Source of the DNA: Cloacimonetes bacterium UBA3900 | GTDB taxonomy: Bacteria; Cloacimonadota; Cloacimonadia; Cloacimonadales; Cloacimonadaceae | Length of the DNA stretch: 8,418 bases | Assembly (NCBI GenBank): GCA_002391675.1 | Contig: DGFM01000008.1 | Coordinates: 1-8,418 of the forward strand | Direction of reading: 5' to 3' | In this document: in pieces, positions 1-6,872 of the stretch | Layout: every line of letters starts with the position of its first letter | How positions within the stretch are numbered: the first letter of the stretch is position 1 | The notes under the pieces: model-generated | Told to the model about the DNA's origin: nothing | What the model saw: the letters and a program-made list of their open reading frames with translations, nothing else | Databases searched by the model: none | Translations under genes and position numbers: made by a program

Positions 1-699
1 TCACACATCCGCGCCGAACGCGAAAGATACCAAAACAAGGCATCATTGCAAAATATCTTCGACCGCATCAAGAAAGAAGAGACAAATACACTCAACATCA
101 TCCTCAAGACCGATACAGACGGCTCTTCCGAAGCGTTGGCAGATTCGTTCCTCAAGCTTTCAAACCCAGAAGTACAGGTGGATATCATCCACAAAAGCGT
201 GGGCGGAATCAGCGAAGTGGACGTAACCCTGGCCTCAGCTTCAGATGCCGTGATCATCGGCTTCCACGTGAGAGCCAATCAACAGGCACGCAGGCTGGCC
301 GAAGAAGAAGGCGTGCAGATCAAGATCTATCAGGTGATCTACGACGCCATCGAAGACCTGCGCGCTGCCCTGGAAGGCATGCTGTCGCCCATACTGGAAG
401 AAGAGGTGATCGGTTCTGCTACCGTGAAACAGATCTTCAAGATCAAGAAAGTGGGCATAGTGGCCGGTTGCCAGGTGGATAGAGGCGCAATCCGCAAGAA
501 TTGCAAAGTAAGATTGTATCGCAACGACGTGCTGATCGCCGAAGATGACCTCTCCTCACTCCAGCACTATGCAGATGAAGTGGCAGAAGTGAGAGCCGGT
601 ACGGATTGCGGCATTTCGCTCAAGTCCTACTCGGACATCAAGGAAGGCGACGTGCTGGAATGCTTTGTGATCAAAGAGATTGCACAAAAACTTTCATGA
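1..699 (+). CDS. infB: Translation initiation factor IF-2, C-terminal part (5' truncated by window)
   Basis: This is the last 232 codons of IF-2, the GTPase that brings initiator fMet-tRNA to the 30S subunit and promotes subunit joining. The frame is open from base 1, so the gene begins upstream of the window; the TTG at 46 is internal. Visible segments match the IF-2 region after the G domain. The domain III signature includes LKTDTDGSSEAL and HKSVGGISEVDV, followed by GFHVRAN and YDAIEDLRAALEGML. The C-terminal beta-barrel (domain IV, which binds fMet-tRNA) follows, with GSATVKQIFK, GIVAGCQV, VRLYRND and AGTDCGISL. The G domain and the N-terminal region are not in the window. The stop TGA (697-699) overlaps the rbfA start as ATGA, which implies translational coupling. 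Infb-rbfA adjacency is common in bacteria and supports the call. Confidence 0.97.
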   Translation, partial: SHIRAERERYQNKASLQNIFDRIKKEETNTLNIILKTDTDGSSEALADSFLKLSNPEVQVDIIHKSVGGISEVDVTLASASDAVIIGFHVRANQQARRLAEEEGVQIKIYQVIYDAIEDLRAALEGMLSPILEEEVIGSATVKQIFKIKKVGIVAGCQVDRGAIRKNCKVRLYRNDVLIAEDDLSSLQHYADEVAEVRAGTDCGISLKSYSDIKEGDVLECFVIKEIAQKLS

Positions 700-1187
700 A
701 GTCATACCGCATACCGAGATTGCAAAACGAGCTGAACAAGCTGCTCAATGTCACCTTGAGCCAAAGGGTGAGGAACCCGCAATTGGCCTGGGTGCAGGTG
801 AGCCACGTGAAGCTCTCCAAAGACCTTCGCTATGCAAAGATCTATTTTACCCACTATAACAATCCCGCTGGAACAAAAGAAATACGGGATTTGCTATACA
901 AAACCTCCGGGTTTTTCAAAAAACAAATAGCAGGAGCACAACTCATGAGAACTATTCCAGAACTCTCATTTCACCACGACAACACAGAAGAGCGCGCCGC
1001 AAAAGTGGAAGCTCTCTTGGCAAGGATCAAAGACAGATACGACGATGATGACGGCGACTATGATCCGGATATCGATCTCGATGACATCTTGGAAGAAGAC
1101 GACTATGACAGCTTCTTTGACGACGATGAAGACGATTACGACGACTACTTCGAAGATGAGGACGACGAGGACGAAGACGAGTATTAA
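696..1187 (+). CDS. rbfA: Ribosome-binding factor A with a long acidic C-terminal tail
   Basis: RbfA binds the immature 30S subunit and helps 16S rRNA 5'-end maturation. The chosen start is the ATG at 696, which overlaps the infB stop (ATGA) and gives 163 residues. An in-frame extension back to 606 would lie inside infB and adds no family sequence. Residues 1-113 fit the single KH-like RbfA domain: N-terminal RIPRLQNELNKLL, then VSHVKLSKDLRYAKIYF, the helix after KEIRDLLYKTSGFFKKQIA, and the closing LMRTIPELSFHHDNTEERA. The KH-domain region is ordinary. From about residue 116 to the end there is a low-complexity tail in which about 33 of 48 residues are Asp or Glu, with interspersed Tyr and Phe. 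RbfA is usually about 120-130 residues, so this tail is an addition. No strong Shine-Dalgarno is visible, which fits coupling to infB. Confidence 0.93.
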   Translation: MKSYRIPRLQNELNKLLNVTLSQRVRNPQLAWVQVSHVKLSKDLRYAKIYFTHYNNPAGTKEIRDLLYKTSGFFKKQIAGAQLMRTIPELSFHHDNTEERAAKVEALLARIKDRYDDDDGDYDPDIDLDDILEEDDYDSFFDDDEDDYDDYFEDEDDEDEDEY

Positions 1188-1229
1188 GCCGCTCTTCAAA
1201 AGTCTAAACCTTTAAACCCCCGACAGTAT

Positions 1230-1254
1230 GAAATCGTCGTTTACCGGCGATTTC
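1230..1254 (+). other. Hairpin between rbfA and nrnA
   Basis: Bases 1230-1239 pair with 1245-1254 to give a 10-bp stem (nine Watson-Crick pairs and one G-T wobble) around the 5-base loop TTTAC. Downstream is T-rich but has no uninterrupted T run, so it is not a convincing intrinsic terminator. It could be a weak terminator, an RNA-processing site or an mRNA-stability element inside the operon. The stem begins at the third base of the ATG at 1228, which would bury that possible start codon and is one reason to prefer the ATG at 1273 for nrnA. Confidence 0.45.
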
Positions 1255-1272
1255 CTTTATCTATGGTATTTT

Positions 1273-2256
1273 ATGCAAAATCTGAGTTATGAACTGATAC
1301 AGCTCTTGACAAGGCCTCAGCCTATAGCGGTGCTCTCTCATGAATATCCCGATGGAGACGGCTTTTGCGCCAGTTTGTTCATCGCAGGATGGCTGGCTCA
1401 CAACGATAGAGAAGCTCATATCATCACCGATGGAGACAATCTGGATCGCTATGCACACCTGATGGAAGACGAGGTCGTCAAAAGCTACACCCCGGACATG
1501 GTCTACGACACCCTGGTGGTCTTGGATTGCAACAACAGTGACCGTTTGGGTGCCAGAGCCGCCCTGCTGGACAAAGCGCAGCGGGTGCTTGTGGTGGATC
1601 ACCACGTGGTGGAAAACAATCCCATTCAGGCAGACTATAGCTATATAGATCAATCCTTTGCCAGTGTGGGAGCTATCCTTTTTGAGGCGATGGAGCCGCA
1701 GTTGGCACAGATGCCGTCCGGGCTCCGCAGCAGAATGGCTGCCTGCCTCTATACCACAATCTTGAACGATACAAACAACTTTACAAATGGGAATACCAAT
1801 TCCAGAGTGCTGAGCCAGGCAGCACGCATGGCCAGCCACGGCATACAGCCGCATCTGCTCTATCAGCAATACTTCCAAAACCAAAGTCCGGCGGAGATTC
1901 GCTACATCGGACAGGTGCTTTCCACCATAGAGCTGCACTTTGAGGGTAAGCTGCTGGTGATGGTGGCGCGCCAGGAAGTGGCGGAGGAAAACGGCATCAA
2001 CGCTGAGGATGTGCTCAATATCACGCGCTGGGTGCAAGGCGCTAAGGGCATTGAGGCCATCATCTTCATCCGTGAAGATGCGCCGGGTGACTACAAGCTC
2101 AGCTTCCGCTCCGGCAAGGTGGATGTGAGCAGCTTTGCTGCCCGCTTTGGCGGTGGGGGACATCGCAGCGCCTCCGGCTGCAGCTTGGAAGGCGATTTGC
2201 AAGAGATTAAAGCGATGATGATCTCGCAGATGGGCGAGGTTTTGGCCCGGGCTTGA
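1273..2256 (+). CDS. nrnA: DHH/DHHA1 phosphoesterase, nanoRNase/pAp phosphatase (NrnA type)
   Basis: Members of this family degrade 2-5 nt RNAs and dephosphorylate 3'-phosphoadenosine 5'-phosphate using Mn2+. With the ATG at 1273 the protein has 327 residues, normal for NrnA. The DHH domain shows motif I SHEYPDGDG (residues 22-30), a metal-ligand Asp in VVLDCNNSD (D85), the DHH triad D109-H110-H111 (VVDHHVVEN) and NDTNNF (D166). The C-terminal DHHA1 domain ends with GGGGH (293-297), the substrate-binding glycine motif. All expected metal ligands look intact. An earlier in-frame ATG at 1228 would add 15 residues that do not look like the family and would sit at a hairpin; neither start has a clear Shine-Dalgarno. 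Position between rbfA and truB is the usual one for this gene in many phyla. Which activity dominates cannot be told from sequence. Confidence 0.92.
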   Translation: MQNLSYELIQLLTRPQPIAVLSHEYPDGDGFCASLFIAGWLAHNDREAHIITDGDNLDRYAHLMEDEVVKSYTPDMVYDTLVVLDCNNSDRLGARAALLDKAQRVLVVDHHVVENNPIQADYSYIDQSFASVGAILFEAMEPQLAQMPSGLRSRMAACLYTTILNDTNNFTNGNTNSRVLSQAARMASHGIQPHLLYQQYFQNQSPAEIRYIGQVLSTIELHFEGKLLVMVARQEVAEENGINAEDVLNITRWVQGAKGIEAIIFIREDAPGDYKLSFRSGKVDVSSFAARFGGGGHRSASGCSLEGDLQEIKAMMISQMGEVLARA

Positions 2257-2262
2257 GTGGCT

Positions 2263-3123
2263 ATGCGTGGTTTTTTGCTCATAGACAAGGCTGCGGGGAG
2301 CAGCTCCTTTGATGTGATCCGCCAGCTGCGCAAGATCACAGGCATCAAGCGTATCGGACACTGCGGCACCTTAGATCCCTTTGCCACCGGGCTGCTGATC
2401 TGTGCGCTGGGCTCTTACACGCGGCTCAATTCACTCTTGGAAGCCCGTGAAAAGAGCTATGAAGCGACGCTGCGCCTGGGACAAAGCACCACCACCGGCG
2501 ATCCTGAGGGAGAGGTGGAAGAAACAGCGGCACCCAATATCGAACGCTTTGATGCGCGTGCAATTACTGAAGCTGCACTGGCTCTGGATGAGCTGGCTGT
2601 GCCCAAGTATTCCGCGGTGAAGATTCAAGGGCAAAGGGCCTACAAGCTGATGCGGCAGGGTGTGGAGGTGGAGATCGCACCCAGAGCTGTAAAGGTGCAT
2701 TCCTTCCAGTTTATCAATCCCAACGAGCTGAGCGAACAAAACCCCTGCCTCAGCTACGCTTGCACCGTCTCCAAGGGAACCTATATCCGTAGCCTCAGCA
2801 TCTGGATCGCCGCTCAAATGCAGACTGTGGCACACACCGTGAGTCTGAGACGCATAGCTATCGGCGACATCTCTGTGGATGATGCCGTAAAGCTGGATGA
2901 ATTGACAGACTGGCAAGCTGCTTTGGTTCCTTGCGAAAAGCTCTTTGGGCATCTCATTTCCCTGCATATGGATGCGGAGCAGATAAGGGTGCTCAAGCAT
3001 GGGCAAAGCGTACCCGTGGGTATGGCAGATGCAGAGCAGATTCTGGTGCTCAACGAGATGGGCGGGATCGAAACCCTGGGCTATATCAAGGATGGCCACT
3101 TGCATCCAAAGGTAAACTTCTGA
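2263..3123 (+). CDS. truB: tRNA pseudouridine(55) synthase
   Basis: TruB isomerises U55 in the T-loop of most tRNAs to pseudouridine. Key features are the N-terminal GFLLIDKAAG, the catalytic motif GHCGTLDPFATG with nucleophilic Asp38, the KSYEATLRLGQSTTTGD block with the conserved active-site Tyr66, PKYSAVKIQGQRAYKL, and KGTYIRSL with conserved Arg176. A PUA-like C-terminal region follows. The start is uncertain: the ATG at 2263 gives 286 residues and begins just before the family core, while the GTG at 2257, directly after the nrnA stop, adds two residues. No strong Shine-Dalgarno is seen for either, so coupling to nrnA is likely. Oddity: after YIR-S-L the usual D-L-G is replaced by I-W-I-A and the following glycine-rich turn by QTV. 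The later AHTVSLRRIAIG is conserved, so this is divergence, not a frameshift. Confidence 0.95.
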   Translation: MRGFLLIDKAAGSSSFDVIRQLRKITGIKRIGHCGTLDPFATGLLICALGSYTRLNSLLEAREKSYEATLRLGQSTTTGDPEGEVEETAAPNIERFDARAITEAALALDELAVPKYSAVKIQGQRAYKLMRQGVEVEIAPRAVKVHSFQFINPNELSEQNPCLSYACTVSKGTYIRSLSIWIAAQMQTVAHTVSLRRIAIGDISVDDAVKLDELTDWQAALVPCEKLFGHLISLHMDAEQIRVLKHGQSVPVGMADAEQILVLNEMGGIETLGYIKDGHLHPKVNF

Positions 3124-3126
3124 GCG

Positions 3127-4023
3127 ATGAAAAGCGTAGTGAGCATGGGCAATTTTGATGGCCTGCATCTGGGACATCGCAAGCTAATCCAGACCATGGT
3201 GGAGCTGGCCAGGGAGCAGAGTCTGAAAAGCGTGGTCATCACTTTCAAACAGCATCCCGCTTTGGTGCTGAATGGAGCCCACAACTTCCGTTTGCTCATC
3301 CCCTGTGAGCATAAGATAAGGATGATCAAGGAGATGGGCGTGGATGAGATAGTGTGCCTGCCCTTCACCAAAGAGCTGTCTCAGCTTTCGGCGCTGGATT
3401 TCCTGCAAAGCTACGTGGTGGACGAGCTCGATCCCGGCGTCATCGTGGTGGGTTATGATTCTCACTTCGGACACGGGCGCGAGGGTAACTATCAGTTTTT
3501 GCAAGAGCATGCAGCTTCCTTTGGCTATCGCTGCCTTTACATCCCAGCTTTGGAAGATGAAGAGGGCATCATCAGCAGCAGCCGTATCCGTGCTTTGCTC
3601 CTGGAAGGCAGGATTGATGAGGCAAACCGCCTTTTGGGAAGTCCTTATTCCATGTATGGAGAAGTGGTGAAAGGAAAAGGCCTGGGCAAGGGCCTGGGTT
3701 TCCCTACGGCAAACCTCGCTCTGGATGAGCCTCGGCAGCTCATTCCGCGTGCCGGAGTCTATATTTCGAAGGTGTTTTTGGGTGAAGATGTATTTTTTGG
3801 ATTGACAAATATCGGCACAGCGCCAAGCGTGAAACAAGATAGAAAAACCACTGTGGAGACTCATATGCCGGAATACAATGCCGACCTTTATGGAGCCAGG
3901 ATGAAGCTGGAACTGCTGCATTTTATGCGGCCCGAGCTTTGTTTTGCCTCGCGCGCTGAGCTGATAAAAGCCATGCAGGCAGACCTCGCTCAGGCGAAAG
4001 CCCTCTTTGAGGAGTATGCATAA
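3127..4023 (+). CDS. ribF: Bifunctional riboflavin kinase / FAD synthetase
   Basis: RibF phosphorylates riboflavin to FMN and adenylylates FMN to FAD in the cytoplasm. It has 298 residues, close to the family norm. The N-terminal nucleotidyltransferase half shows GNFDGLHLGH (residues 8-17), TFKQHP, GYDSHFGHGREGN and the SSSRIR motif. The C-terminal kinase half shows GKGLGFPTANL with the Mg-ATP ligands Thr194 and Asn196, the GVYISKV strand, NIGTAPSV, the catalytic-type Glu244 in TVETHM and the DLYG motif. Both halves look intact, so both reactions are expected. The start is three bases after the truB stop, with AAAGG about 14 bases upstream as only a weak ribosome binding site. truB-ribF adjacency is a widespread arrangement. 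The last codons carry the Shine-Dalgarno of the next gene. Confidence 0.96.
   Translation: MKSVVSMGNFDGLHLGHRKLIQTMVELAREQSLKSVVITFKQHPALVLNGAHNFRLLIPCEHKIRMIKEMGVDEIVCLPFTKELSQLSALDFLQSYVVDELDPGVIVVGYDSHFGHGREGNYQFLQEHAASFGYRCLYIPALEDEEGIISSSRIRALLLEGRIDEANRLLGSPYSMYGEVVKGKGLGKGLGFPTANLALDEPRQLIPRAGVYISKVFLGEDVFFGLTNIGTAPSVKQDRKTTVETHMPEYNADLYGARMKLELLHFMRPELCFASRAELIKAMQADLAQAKALFEEYA
4009..4014 (+). promoter_or_regulatory. Shine-Dalgarno of the secreted-protein gene, inside ribF
   Basis: GAGGAG lies within the last codons of ribF, nine bases before the ATG at 4024. It is one of the best ribosome binding sites in the operon. It confirms the 4024 start and indicates that the secreted protein is translated in step with, or independently of, ribF from the same mRNA. 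Confidence 0.75.
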
Positions 4024-5910
4024 ATGAAACGCGTGCTCACCCTGCTCATGCTTTTTGCGCTGGTGCCTCTGATGGCCATCGACTGCCTCCCCGGCAGCGG
4101 GCGGAGCATTGAGCAAAATACCCGGGATTATCATCTGGCATATCACAACCACATGGACGATTACCACTTTTACGGCAGCAATTCCTGGGCGGTGCGCTTT
4201 GATTTTGCAAATTATTACTATCCCAATTTGCAAGACCTCAGCTTCACCATCAACTCGCTGAGGTTGTGGTTTCCTCAGACGGGAGATTCGGTGCGCGTGA
4301 GGCTGCTCAGTGATGAAGAAGGCCTGCCCGCTTTGCCGGAGATAGCCTCCTACTCGGTACTTGTGGATACAAACGACCTCACCATCCCCTTGAGTGAGCC
4401 CATCACCCTGCAGTGTATGTGGATGATAGTGGATTATAACACCTTCTTCAATGGGCCTTACGTATCTGCCTCCAGCGGTGATGGCAGCCACAGCTACTAT
4501 CTCAATACCTCGATGGAGACGCCTTTCTTCCAAAACTTGGCGCACGCGGGCTACAATGCAGAGCTGCTCTTTGGCGTGGTAGGCGAGTTTGCCATGGTCT
4601 CAGACCTGAGGCTGGTGAGCCTGGACCTCGTGGGCGAATACGGACCGGATAAGACCGTCTATCCCAGCTTTGTGATCCACAACCATTCGGAACAACCCGT
4701 GAGCGGGCTCAGCATCAATCTCAACCTGACCTTTCCCCAAGCCGAGGATAACATAAGCCAAACCATCAATATCGGCCAATCCATCCCGCCTCAGGCAGAC
4801 TTTGTGTGGGATGAGCAGCAGCCCGGTTATTCCGATTATGGTATCACCATTCCCAGAGACCCCATGCAGGCGAGGTTCCGTGGCACCATCATACCACCTG
4901 CGGATACAGATAACTATGCGCCCAACAACACGATAGACAAATACTATTACAGCTTTATCGAAGAGATGCCCGTCCACATGGTGGAGAACTTCTTCCGCAG
5001 CTCAAATGCCGCTTCAATCCTGCATCAAGAGGCTGCGGCGATAGCGGATGGACACCTGGAGGATGTACACCTGCTAAACTATCTCCCCGTTTTGGCGGAT
5101 ACGCTTTCTTCAACCGCCGCGCTCAATCACTTTAGCTGGTATGGTTTTAACACCCTGCCGCGAGTGGTTTTGGGAGGCGAGGGCTGCATTATTGGCCTGA
5201 GGCACGATTTCAGGGATAACTTCGCCGCCAAATGCGATTCTCTGACGCTCAAGCGCAGCTTCATCAGCTCCAGCAGGCTTGATGTGGAAACGGAAGCGGA
5301 GACCATGACGCTGGGATTTGGCTTGGTAAACGACAACACCCAGTTTTTCAGCGGTGGTGGAAACTATGATCTGGTGAGGAACAGCGTTTTCTTCGCAGGC
5401 CTCTTCAAAGAGGTAAACCTTTCCGGTCAGCAGTTTTGGAACCTGGAAAAGTGGGTTGTCCGCGCTCAACCTTTCGAAGATGGCATAAACATGGGCGACC
5501 GTCAGGATATCATCGCGGAAATGTCTACTTTGGGGCTCGATCCCGGGGATAACTTCCGTCTCTACTATTGGATTCAGGAAAGGCGCGGCGGCAGCATCTA
5601 TTACGCCAATATGACGGATCTGGAGATTCCGATGAGCAACGATGATTATGTCCAGGCTCCCGCAACCCTGTCACTCTCGCCCAATCCCCTCAAGGGCAAC
5701 AGGGCGCTGAAGGTGGACATCGGCACAGACTCCGGCATCCTGAAGATTTACAACATCCGAGGACAGCTCATCCACTCGCAAACAATCTCTTCACAAAAGG
5801 CACAGCTGGATGCGGGCATCTTCCCTCAAAGCGGGGTTTACCTCGTCAGCATCCAATCGTTACAAGACAAAACCAGGAAACACACAGCTAAAATCAGTAT
5901 AATCAAATAG
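4024..5910 (+). CDS. Secreted multidomain protein with a type IX (Por)-like C-terminal sorting domain
   Basis: The product has 628 residues and no function I can name. Residues 1-18 are a signal peptide (MKRVLTLLMLFALVPLMA, cleavage likely after Ala18). Residues 20-190 are rich in aromatic residues and beta-prone, not recognised. About 191-300 look like a CARDB-type adhesion/Ig fold (DLRLVSLDLVG, then FVIHNHSEQPVSGL). About 316-400 resemble the thioredoxin-like part of Omp28-type proteins: MVENFF strand, LNYLP strand, FSWYGFNTLPRVVLGG with a possible cis-Pro at Pro379. The usual CxxC site is replaced by SSNAA. Residues about 550-628 start with SPNP and have IYNIRGQLI, GVYLVSI and a final AKISIIK, typical of type IX sorting domains. 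Start follows the ribF stop directly. The protein is expected to cross the inner membrane by Sec and then reach the surface or medium. Domain assignments other than the signal peptide and C-terminus are inferences. Confidence 0.85.
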   Translation: MKRVLTLLMLFALVPLMAIDCLPGSGRSIEQNTRDYHLAYHNHMDDYHFYGSNSWAVRFDFANYYYPNLQDLSFTINSLRLWFPQTGDSVRVRLLSDEEGLPALPEIASYSVLVDTNDLTIPLSEPITLQCMWMIVDYNTFFNGPYVSASSGDGSHSYYLNTSMETPFFQNLAHAGYNAELLFGVVGEFAMVSDLRLVSLDLVGEYGPDKTVYPSFVIHNHSEQPVSGLSINLNLTFPQAEDNISQTINIGQSIPPQADFVWDEQQPGYSDYGITIPRDPMQARFRGTIIPPADTDNYAPNNTIDKYYYSFIEEMPVHMVENFFRSSNAASILHQEAAAIADGHLEDVHLLNYLPVLADTLSSTAALNHFSWYGFNTLPRVVLGGEGCIIGLRHDFRDNFAAKCDSLTLKRSFISSSRLDVETEAETMTLGFGLVNDNTQFFSGGGNYDLVRNSVFFAGLFKEVNLSGQQFWNLEKWVVRAQPFEDGINMGDRQDIIAEMSTLGLDPGDNFRLYYWIQERRGGSIYYANMTDLEIPMSNDDYVQAPATLSLSPNPLKGNRALKVDIGTDSGILKIYNIRGQLIHSQTISSQKAQLDAGIFPQSGVYLVSIQSLQDKTRKHTAKISIIK

Positions 5911-5912
5911 GA
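5909..5912 (+). promoter_or_regulatory. Shine-Dalgarno of the YhaM-like gene
   Basis: AGGA spans the stop codon of the secreted-protein gene and lies seven bases before the ATG at 5920. It decides this start and shows the two genes are read from one mRNA. Confidence 0.6.
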
Positions 5913-5919
5913 CAACACA

Positions 5920-6867
5920 ATGGAACATATATATGTAAACGAAATTCAGGACAGGCAGGGCAAGACAATCGAAGGCTTTTATATGGTGGAAGAAAAGGAA
6001 ATACGGGAAGGGAAAAACGGCCTGTTTATGAGGCTGAGACTGGCAGACCGCAGCGGCTCCATCACCGGATACGTATGGAAAGACTTCCAGAAGGTAGCCG
6101 AGGAATTTGACCAGGGCGACATAATCCACGTCAAGGCCATGGTAAATAACTTCAAAGGCCAGGTGCAGCTCAATATCTCGCAACTGCGCTACGCTGACGT
6201 ATCTGAGTATGACATGGAAATGTTTCTGGCGCACAGCAAAATCCCGCCAGAGCTGCTCAGCGAGCGCTTCTTTGGCTTTGTAGACAAGGTGCAAAACACC
6301 TTTTTGAAGCAGCTGCTCAAGAACATCTTTGAAGACAAGGAGTTTTTCCATGCCTTCCTGCACGCTCCCGCAGCCAAAAGCTGGCATCACAATTACATCC
6401 ATGGGCTGATCGAGCACACGGTGAGTGTGGCTTCCATCTGCGAATTTGTCAGCACCATCTACCCCGTAAATCAAGACCTGCTCATCACCGGTGCACTTTT
6501 GCACGACATGGGCAAGGTGCTGGAATATACCAGCAAAGCGCCTTACGATTTCACGGATATAGGTCGCCTGGTGGGGCATCTCACTTTGGCGGATCAGCTG
6601 ATCTGTGAAAAAGCGCGCAGCATCACCGGTTTTCCGGAAGAACTGCTCCTGCACCTGCGCCACCTGATTCTCTCGCATCACGGCATCTATGAAAATGCAT
6701 CCGTGCGGCTGCCTCAGACCCTGGAAGCCGTAGTTTTGCACCACTGTGACAACCTGGATGCTCAGAGCATAGGCGTGGCGCAGATCATCGAAGCTGCTCC
6801 CAAGGATGCAGACTGGACGGAATACGACCGGCTCAACAACCGCTACTACAAGCTGACCAAGCTATAA
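5920..6867 (+). CDS. OB-fold/HD-domain protein, 3'-5' exoribonuclease YhaM family
   Basis: YhaM-type proteins trim RNA from the 3' end with metal ions. The 315-residue length and the domain order match. Residues about 1-95 form an OB-fold nucleic-acid-binding domain (LFMRLRLADRSGSITGYVW, then GDIIHVKAMVNNFKGQVQL). Residues about 150-285 form an HD phosphohydrolase domain. Metal ligands seen include His166 (IEHTV), the His195-Asp196 pair (LLHDMGKV), His253-His254 (LSHHG) and Asp277 (HHCDNLD). All expected HD positions are filled, so it should be active. The ATG at 5920 has a well-spaced AGGA. Activity on RNA is inferred from the family; some HD relatives act on nucleotides instead. Its place in the same operon as nrnA, another enzyme able to degrade short RNAs, fits a role in RNA turnover. 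Confidence 0.88.
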   Translation: MEHIYVNEIQDRQGKTIEGFYMVEEKEIREGKNGLFMRLRLADRSGSITGYVWKDFQKVAEEFDQGDIIHVKAMVNNFKGQVQLNISQLRYADVSEYDMEMFLAHSKIPPELLSERFFGFVDKVQNTFLKQLLKNIFEDKEFFHAFLHAPAAKSWHHNYIHGLIEHTVSVASICEFVSTIYPVNQDLLITGALLHDMGKVLEYTSKAPYDFTDIGRLVGHLTLADQLICEKARSITGFPEELLLHLRHLILSHHGIYENASVRLPQTLEAVVLHHCDNLDAQSIGVAQIIEAAPKDADWTEYDRLNNRYYKLTKL

Positions 6868-6872
6868 TATAG

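Noticed and set aside
606..695. A 30-codon N-terminal extension of RbfA
   Set aside because: It lies wholly inside infB, has no family similarity, and the ATG at 696 with the ATGA overlap is the natural start.
1261..2361. A 366-codon open frame on the - strand opposite nrnA
   Set aside because: It is antisense to a gene with all catalytic motifs, has no family resemblance and no ribosome binding site that I can see.
3184..4545. A 453-codon open frame on the - strand across ribF and the start of the secreted-protein gene
   Set aside because: It runs antisense to two well-supported genes, has no recognisable motif and a His/Ile-rich, shadow-like composition. It arises from codon bias of the + strand genes.
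5860..6744. A 294-codon open frame on the - strand opposite the YhaM-like gene
   Set aside because: It is a shadow of a complete HD-domain gene and shows no motif of its own.
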